Source: an uncultured Eubacteriales bacterium (GTDB lineage Bacteria; Bacillota; Clostridia; Oscillospirales; CAG-272). Taken from it: a stretch of 10,352 bases of DNA. The notes under the pieces were generated by a model. The model worked only from the letters and a program-made list of their open reading frames with translations, searched no databases and was not told the DNA's origin. The stretch is from the NCBI GenBank assembly GCA_902462015.1, contig CABPZV010000070.1, positions 1 through 10,352 of the forward strand, in the 5' to 3' direction. The translations under genes and the position numbers were made by a program. Numbering within the stretch: position 1 is the stretch's first letter; every line of letters begins with the position of its first letter. Positions 6,351 to 10,352 of the stretch are shown here, in pieces.

Positions 6351-6702
6351 ATGGAAGAACTCATAACGTGTTCAATAATGATATGCAGATATGATAACAA
6401 ATGTTTAAGTATAACACCGCAGAGTGTTTCGAAGTAGGAACGGGGTGAAAGTTACCCGGACATAACTTTTTTTCCGGCTCTCGCAAATATATTTGAAACA
6501 AGCATGGATGCTCTTATTGGTATGGATACTGTACTTGCTAATGAAACGCGCTATAATACTTACAAAGCTGCGAATGAGTTTCAGCGTTCTGGTAATTACA
6601 GCGCGTGGAAAAATTTTATTGTGATGCTTTAGTTAATATCCCAACAAGTCCGGAAGAATACTTGGTTTAGCAGGTGTGTTGTCGTTACAGGGTAATAATT
6701 AA
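6351..6702 (+). pseudogene. Broken XRE-family (Cro/C1-type HTH) regulator gene
   Basis: Reading the frame of 6351 gives MEELITCS, then a poorly matching stretch, then ITPQSVSK, stop, ERGESYPDITFFPALANIF, ETSMDALIGMD and a helical tail to a TAG at 6630-6632. ITPQSVSK-W-ERGESYPD is the recognition-helix region of many Clostridia XRE regulators; the TAG at 6435-6437 stands exactly where the conserved Trp (TGG) belongs. Beyond about 6615 sense continues in other frames: YCDALVNIPTSPEEYLV (frame of 6626), then LAGVLSLQGNN to a TAA at 6700. This implies at least two more frame changes. The N-terminal helix is also degraded. No ribosome binding site is visible. The remnant's end overlaps the 3' end of the convergent oxidoreductase gene. 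It is presumably not translated into a working repressor. Confidence 0.8.
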
Positions 6703-7724
6703 CAGTAAAATTCCATTGGGTAGGCTAAATACGCAATTTCGTTTAATTCATCAACAGTTACTAAACCCGACGGTGCATTTAAAACGCTCGGAATACGGTT
6801 GACAATAGTTGCGCATGTATGCTCAACTGTAGCGGGTTTTACTACATGAAATTCGGTATCCGGTTCGCCGATAATTTTCCAATCGCACATGTCTCCATCA
6901 TTGGGGCCGTATACCTTGCCTATACATCTTGTTTCAATTATTGGACCTTGAAATGTTTCGGTTTTTACAACAGCCGCCATTCCAATACACTCTCCCTTGG
7001 GAATTGTTCGTTGCATTGTAGAGGAGTAAACATCATCCTCTTTAAAATACGGAACACATTTTTGCGTTTGGCTTTTAATGGTAAGTCCGAGCTTTGCGGC
7101 AAGACTTTCATTTGAGTTCCATACATAGCACGGCTCTATAGTTTCAGGATGTGCAATTTGATTTTCAAATTCATCTGCGCTTAATCCTACCCCATGAGCT
7201 TTTGCCAAAGCCAGTCCGTAATCCTCAACATTGTAGCTTACTGCGCCTTCGATTTTTTTGATGCTATTACAACTCCCTGCAATCATACCAACCATGTTTA
7301 TCCAGAAAGTATCTTCCATACCGCTACCTACAAACGTACAGCCATGTTCTTTGGCAATAACGTCAAGGGTGTTGGCACGTATAGGGTCGGTTGTCCAGCA
7401 ATAGGTAGCCTCCTCGCAGGTCGAGATGACGTTGATTCCACGGCTTAGACATTTAACATAATGTTCGTAGCAGTCACTAACAAGACTGAAAAGTGTAACA
7501 ACTGCGATATCGGCGTCGGTGTTGTCCAAGATTTCGTCGGCGTTGCTGCTGATAATTACACCTGTTTTCACACCAAGCCCTGCAAAATCACCAATATCCA
7601 TTCCGACTACATCGGGATTTATATCAATTGCACCGACAATTTGAACTCCGTGTTCGTACATATATCGTAATGTGTATTTGCTCATTTTTCCGCAACCATA
7701 CTGAATAGCTTTAATTTTTTCCAT
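6699..7724 (-). CDS. 2,4-diaminopentanoate dehydrogenase-like NAD(P)-dependent oxidoreductase
   Basis: The product is 341 residues from MEKIKAIQYGCGKMS. It has an N-terminal Rossmann fold with the dinucleotide loop Y-G-C-G-K-M-S (9-15), the acidic VGAIDINPDVVG strand end, then SRGINVISTCEEA and FVGSGMEDTF. The overall pattern resembles 2,4-diaminopentanoate dehydrogenase (Ord) and other proteins with a dihydrodipicolinate-reductase N-domain. Ord oxidises the C4 amine of 2,4-diaminopentanoate in ornithine fermentation. No ornithine-pathway partner genes (such as the ortA/ortB thiolase) are in the window, so the substrate is uncertain. A start at 7760 would add 12 residues, but AAGAGGA (complement of 7734-7740) fits 7724 with nine-base spacing. 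It stands alone on the minus strand, tail to tail with the XRE remnant. Confidence 0.8.
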   Translation of the reverse strand: MEKIKAIQYGCGKMSKYTLRYMYEHGVQIVGAIDINPDVVGMDIGDFAGLGVKTGVIISSNADEILDNTDADIAVVTLFSLVSDCYEHYVKCLSRGINVISTCEEATYCWTTDPIRANTLDVIAKEHGCTFVGSGMEDTFWINMVGMIAGSCNSIKKIEGAVSYNVEDYGLALAKAHGVGLSADEFENQIAHPETIEPCYVWNSNESLAAKLGLTIKSQTQKCVPYFKEDDVYSSTMQRTIPKGECIGMAAVVKTETFQGPIIETRCIGKVYGPNDGDMCDWKIIGEPDTEFHVVKPATVEHTCATIVNRIPSVLNAPSGLVTVDELNEIAYLAYPMEFYC

Positions 7725-7784
7725 GATTAATAATCCTCTTTTCTTAAACAGTGCCCGCACAATTAATTAATGGCAAAGGGTTTT

Positions 7785-7808
7785 TATAGAAATCTATACC
7801 ATAATGGT
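7785..7808. promoter_or_regulatory. Two adjoining palindromes upstream of the oxidoreductase gene
   Basis: TATAGA-AA-TCTATA (7785-7798) is followed, sharing one base, by ACCAT-A-ATGGT (7798-7808). They lie 61-84 bases ahead of the oxidoreductase start on the minus strand, where a repressor or activator site would be expected. I see a TATAAA -10-like word on the minus strand (complement of 7783-7788) but no good -35. A regulatory role is inferred. Confidence 0.3.
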
Positions 7809-8141
7809 TAGTTGCTATTATTATGTACCAAATTTGTTAAAATAGACATATAGCACTTAAAATTAACCGTTCAGTTATAATTATTCACATTTAAAGTCAG
7901 TAAGCAACTGATAGCGAGAGTTTGCAAATTACATGATAAAACGGTTTTCTATGTCTAAAACTTCTAAATTAATGAAGGCAATAACTTCTTTTTATCAGTG
8001 AAATGATTTATCTGAATAATCAACCAACTCTTGCAAAATGCAATTTTTCCTGCAGAATAATATTAGATAGAGAAGTAATAAAACTGAAAAATAATATTAA
8101 ATCGAATAAGAACAAATCCGCATGGATACAGGACATAAATA

Positions 8142-8192
8142 AAAACACCATTGAGTTTCAAACCATAGGGGTTCGGATCTCAATGATGTTTT
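8142..8192. repeat. Long imperfect inverted repeat (23-base arms, 5-base loop)
   Basis: The left arm (8142-8164) and right arm (8170-8192) are complementary at 20 of 23 positions if a G-T pair is counted, with the outer 14 bases matching at 13. The inner loop is ATAGG. The right-arm motif CAATG-A-TGTTTTCA recurs at 8382-8395. It could be two mobile-element ends brought together, a small non-autonomous element, or an RNA hairpin. I do not recognise a specific element. Confidence 0.55.
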
Positions 8193-8206
8193 CATAGTTA
8201 ATAAAC

Positions 8207-8240
8207 AAAATCCCTTGAACTATAAGTTCAAGGGATTTTT
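8207..8240. terminator. Perfect 15-bp hairpin, likely bidirectional terminator
   Basis: The arms at 8207-8221 and 8225-8239 are exact reverse complements (core ATCCCTTGAACT) around a three-base ATA loop. Both strands end the stem in a run of T (TTTTT on plus, TTTT on minus). On the minus strand it could end the kinase/PepSY transcript, about 165 bases past the PepSY stop codon. Confidence 0.65.
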
Positions 8241-8362
8241 GGAAAAGCCACATGAAAAAGATTTTTCCGGCTCTTCGGAGGTGGGAGTTGAACCCTTGTG
8301 CATACAAGGCACCTGTAAAGCAATAACTGGATGATCTCAATAAGCAAGCGTTTTGAGAGGAA

Positions 8363-8395
8363 AACCAAGGAGTTCAGATTGCAATGGTGTTTTCA
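8363..8395 (+). repeat. Diverged copy of the 8161-8194 motif
   Basis: From AACCAAGG through to CAATGGTGTTTTCA this segment aligns with 8161-8194, and about 22 of 28 bases agree over the ungapped core. The best conserved part is CAATG(A/G)TGTTTTCA. It ends eight bases before the PepSY stop codon. GATCTCAAT at 8333-8341 repeats 8176-8184 exactly and may be another fragment of the same motif. Confidence 0.45.
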
Positions 8396-8402
8396 GCAAC
8401 GA

Positions 8403-9593
8403 TCAATCATCCCATTCCGAATCATACTCAAGGATAAAACCGTCAGTAGCGCGAATGGTATAATCGTACTCCATGCCATCTTTACGAAATTCAATCTCAT
8501 AGACAACCTGCCCATCGTCACGATCCATCTTCGCCTTTGTATAGGTAACGTCGGACACGCCTGCATGGGTAAGCGCGATGGATTTTGCTTTCTCAATACC
8601 GATATAGCTGGCTGTACCGCCATTCTGTGGCTGGGAAGCAGTTCCAATTGCCTCAATATCCTTGCTTCTGACGGCTCCGGTTTTGGCGTTAATCTCATAG
8701 TCATATTCATAGCCGGAGATATAGAATTCGATGTCATATACGGAAATTCCGTCGTCGTAGTCCAGTTTCGCCTTGGTGAATGTCGCAGCGGAAGCGGATA
8801 CTCCTGCATCGGCAAGCGCCTTTTCTTTCGCGGTTTCCACGCTGATCGTATCATCGGCCGTATTTGTCTGATTGGTCTGCGGGTTTTGTGTCTGCTGGCC
8901 GCTCTGAGTGTTCTGATTCTGCTGCGTATTATTTGTAGTTTCCTGAGACGTCTGAGACGACGCCGGCGTTTCCGATGCGATCGTAGATGAAGTGCCCTCC
9001 GGATTTGTAGAAGCGGTCGTCATAAGCACTTCCCTGCTTTTGCTGTATACGGTGCCTGTAACCGCATTGATCTCATATTCGTACTCGCCATTATCTGCAT
9101 AAAAATCGACGTCATAGACCGAGATTCCATCATCCAGATCCAGTTTTTCCTTTGTGAAGGTAACATCTGCAGCGGCAAGGCCCGCGTCTTCCAGCGCAAT
9201 TTCCTTTGCCCGGTCCAATGTGATTTCCGCTGTGGCTACCGCACTCGAACCGTCCTGCGTGACGATCTCCACCTGCTTTTTCACAACCGTGCCGTTTGAG
9301 GCTTTGATCCAGTATTCGTATTCCGAATTTCCGGCTATAAATTCCACTTCATAGACAAACTGGCCATGCTCGTAATCAAATTCCGCTTTTACGTTACTGG
9401 CGGACACGGGATCGACGCCGGCGTCCGCAAAGGCAAAGTTCTTGGCGTTTTCCGCTCCAATCGAGGAACTCTCCGCAATGGCGCTTGCTGCAAATACCGT
9501 TCCGGTGCCCAGTACGGCTACCATAGCCAGTATGCAGAGAATCGTAACGGCAGCTTTCTTAGGGGTTGAAAAAAGTTGTTTGAATTTTGTCAT
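8403..9593 (-). CDS. Secreted or membrane-anchored protein with four PepSY domains
   Basis: This is a 396-residue protein with a basic head, a hydrophobic segment (about 14-32) and a possible cleavage site after VFAA (33-36). Four PepSY repeats follow at about 45-108, 123-186, 248-311 and 328-391. Each has an AKxIALxDAG-type helix, a Y/FTKxKLDxDDG turn, a VYDxEFY strand and a YEYxINAxTGxV hairpin. A Ser/Thr/Asn/Gln-rich linker (about 192-247) splits them two and two. Repeats two and three are especially alike (FTKEKLDLDDGISVYDVDFY and FTKAKLDYDDGISVYDIEFY), pointing to internal duplication. PepSY domains are thought to act as protease-inhibitor or ligand-sensing modules outside the membrane. 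AAGGAG (complement of 9603-9608) supports the start. The gene lies 84 bases after the kinase stop, and its base composition is more GC-rich than the left half of the window. Confidence 0.9.
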   Translation of the reverse strand: MTKFKQLFSTPKKAAVTILCILAMVAVLGTGTVFAASAIAESSSIGAENAKNFAFADAGVDPVSASNVKAEFDYEHGQFVYEVEFIAGNSEYEYWIKASNGTVVKKQVEIVTQDGSSAVATAEITLDRAKEIALEDAGLAAADVTFTKEKLDLDDGISVYDVDFYADNGEYEYEINAVTGTVYSKSREVLMTTASTNPEGTSSTIASETPASSQTSQETTNNTQQNQNTQSGQQTQNPQTNQTNTADDTISVETAKEKALADAGVSASAATFTKAKLDYDDGISVYDIEFYISGYEYDYEINAKTGAVRSKDIEAIGTASQPQNGGTASYIGIEKAKSIALTHAGVSDVTYTKAKMDRDDGQVVYEIEFRKDGMEYDYTIRATDGFILEYDSEWDD

Positions 9594-9620
9594 TTTGAAT
9601 CGCTCCTTTCTTGATTCTGT

Positions 9621-9633
9621 CTGTATGATACAG
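9621..9633. promoter_or_regulatory. 13-bp palindrome between kinase and PepSY gene
   Basis: CTGTAT-G-ATACAG is a perfect inverted repeat with one central base. It lies 27-40 bases before the PepSY start on the minus strand, just upstream of its ribosome binding site. It could be an operator or a short mRNA hairpin that sets PepSY levels relative to the kinase. An A7T6 tract (about 9661-9673) lies between it and the kinase stop. Confidence 0.35.
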
Positions 9634-9677
9634 CCTGAACATTAAAACTTCGTTAGAGCGAAAAAAATTTTTTAAAC

Positions 9678-10352
9678 CTATTCGGCAACGGGAAAACGAA
9701 CCTGAAATGTGCTTCCCGCATCCGGCGTGCTTTCGACGGTAATTTCACCCCTGTGGAAACGAGCGATCTCCTGCGCCATAGACAGTCCAAGCCCCATGCC
9801 GGCGTTCGTCCGGGAAGAATCCGTCTGATAAAACCGCCGGAAAATCTTTTCCTGCTCCTCTTTGGCAATTCCAATTCCGTCGTCCCGCACGGTCAAAAGG
9901 ATTTCTCCGTTTGCCTTTTGCAAATGAACCCATATGTGACCCTGTTCTTTTCCATAGCGGTATGCGTTGCTGATGAGATTCGTCAGCAAACGGGTCAGCA
10001 GCTCCTGATTTCCGCAGAACTCAATCATATCCTCCGCCTCATGCTGTAGGGTGATTTCCTTTTCCCGGATCAGGGCCATATCGGTGCATACGGATTCCAC
10101 CAGCCCGGTAAAATTGAAGTTCTCTTTCCAATACCGGTCGGGACTGACCTCCAATCGGGTGAATTCCAGCATATCGCCGATCAGCCTGGACATTTTTCGG
10201 TTTTGGCGCTGAATCGTCCGGAGCGCGTCTTCGTATTCCTCCGGACTTCTCGGTTTTTCCAGGGATAATTCACATTGCGCCGCAATCACCGATACCGGAG
10301 TGCGCAGCTCGTGGGAAGCGTCTGATGTAAATTGACGCTCTGCCTCGAAAGA
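9678..10352 (-). CDS. Sensor histidine kinase, C-terminal part (5' end beyond window)
   Basis: The visible 224 residues are the whole catalytic core; the sensor region lies past the window edge. The H-box reads FTSDASHELRTPVSVI with phospho-acceptor H14. Then come the second dimerisation helix (about 45-70), the N-box NLISNAYRYG (125-134), G1 DDGIGI (157-162), the F-box IFRRFYQTD and G2 GMGLGLS (185-191). The C-terminal strand is STFQVRFPVAE. This is an OmpR-partner-type kinase that autophosphorylates and passes phosphate to a response regulator, probably encoded just upstream on the minus strand but not visible here. The downstream PepSY gene is a frequent partner of such kinases in Clostridia and may be its target or modulator. 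Frame continuity to base 10352 is clear. Confidence 0.95.
   Translation of the reverse strand, partial: SFEAERQFTSDASHELRTPVSVIAAQCELSLEKPRSPEEYEDALRTIQRQNRKMSRLIGDMLEFTRLEVSPDRYWKENFNFTGLVESVCTDMALIREKEITLQHEAEDMIEFCGNQELLTRLLTNLISNAYRYGKEQGHIWVHLQKANGEILLTVRDDGIGIAKEEQEKIFRRFYQTDSSRTNAGMGLGLSMAQEIARFHRGEITVESTPDAGSTFQVRFPVAE

Larger units (their letters stand above)
7725..8402. other. Gene-poor AT-rich region between two minus-strand genes
   Basis: I find no convincing gene in these 678 bases. They contain the upstream region of the oxidoreductase (with paired palindromes at 7785-7808), an AT-rich stretch with only short weak ORFs (7951-8001 and 8003-8197), and a cluster of hairpins and motif copies at 8142-8395. 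Base composition changes near its right edge, so it may mark the boundary of inserted DNA. Confidence 0.6.

Noticed and set aside
8003..8197. 64-residue plus-strand ORF
   Set aside because: It has no ribosome binding site, a low-complexity AT-driven composition (Asn/Lys/Ile), and it runs into the inverted repeat at 8142-8192.
8277..8320. tRNA or tmRNA 3'-end remnant on the minus strand (GGGTTCAACTCCC T-loop-like sequence at 8283-8295)
   Set aside because: Only three base pairs flank the T-loop-like bases instead of five, there is no matching acceptor strand and no anticodon arm. It could still be a decayed attachment site, but I cannot support an RNA gene.
8142..8400. CRISPR array
   Set aside because: Motif copies are irregularly spaced, in mixed orientation and diverged, with no regular spacers and no cas genes.
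8331..8990. 219-residue plus-strand ORF antisense to the PepSY gene
   Set aside because: It is a frame shadow: the opposite strand encodes a clear four-domain PepSY protein with a signal segment and ribosome binding site.

Overview
The window looks like chromosome from a spore-forming, low-to-moderate GC Firmicute of the class Clostridia (Oscillospiraceae/Ruminococcaceae-like; this placement is an inference from gene content). Three things point that way: the conserved order hup - rqcP(yabO) - yabP - yabQ - divIC, which contains two sporulation genes; a CIRCE-controlled groES-groEL pair; and strong AGGAGG-type ribosome binding sites.

Layout. Bases 1-174 hold a hairpin and further foldable sequence ahead of hup (175-447). 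A 140-base gap that can fold into a three-way junction (457-560) separates hup from rqcP (588-830). Then follow yabP (942-1352) with an unusual internal insertion, yabQ (1481-2080), and, after an AT-rich 216-base gap, divIC (2297-2596). divIC is closely followed by a membrane-anchored coiled-coil protein with a class A beta-lactamase-like serine hydrolase domain (2609-3868) and an overlapping small membrane ORF (3852-4031). A hairpin at 4063-4095 probably ends this unit. A textbook housekeeping promoter and a CIRCE operator precede groES (4271-4555) and groEL (4617-6254), which end at a clear intrinsic terminator (6291-6329).

The rest is accessory. A broken XRE-type regulator gene (6351-6702) has a nonsense codon at its conserved Trp and frame shifts near its end. 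It runs tail to tail into an intact minus-strand gene for a 2,4-diaminopentanoate dehydrogenase-like oxidoreductase (6699-7724). A gene-poor AT-rich stretch (7725-8402) carries two hairpins and several related copies of a short motif. Beyond it base composition becomes clearly more GC-rich, and two minus-strand genes form a likely signalling unit: a sensor histidine kinase (its 3' part only, running off the window end) and, downstream, a secreted or membrane-anchored protein with four PepSY domains (8403-9593).

How the genes fit together: the first block serves nucleoid structure, stalled-ribosome rescue, spore development and septum formation. The groESL block is the HrcA-regulated chaperonin. 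The kinase/PepSY block is probably envelope sensing and may have been acquired horizontally. I do not see a clear undescribed multi-gene system. The best leads are the candidate structured RNA before rqcP, the enlarged YabP, the DivIC-linked serine hydrolase with its tiny membrane partner, and the motif-rich junction at 8142-8395.
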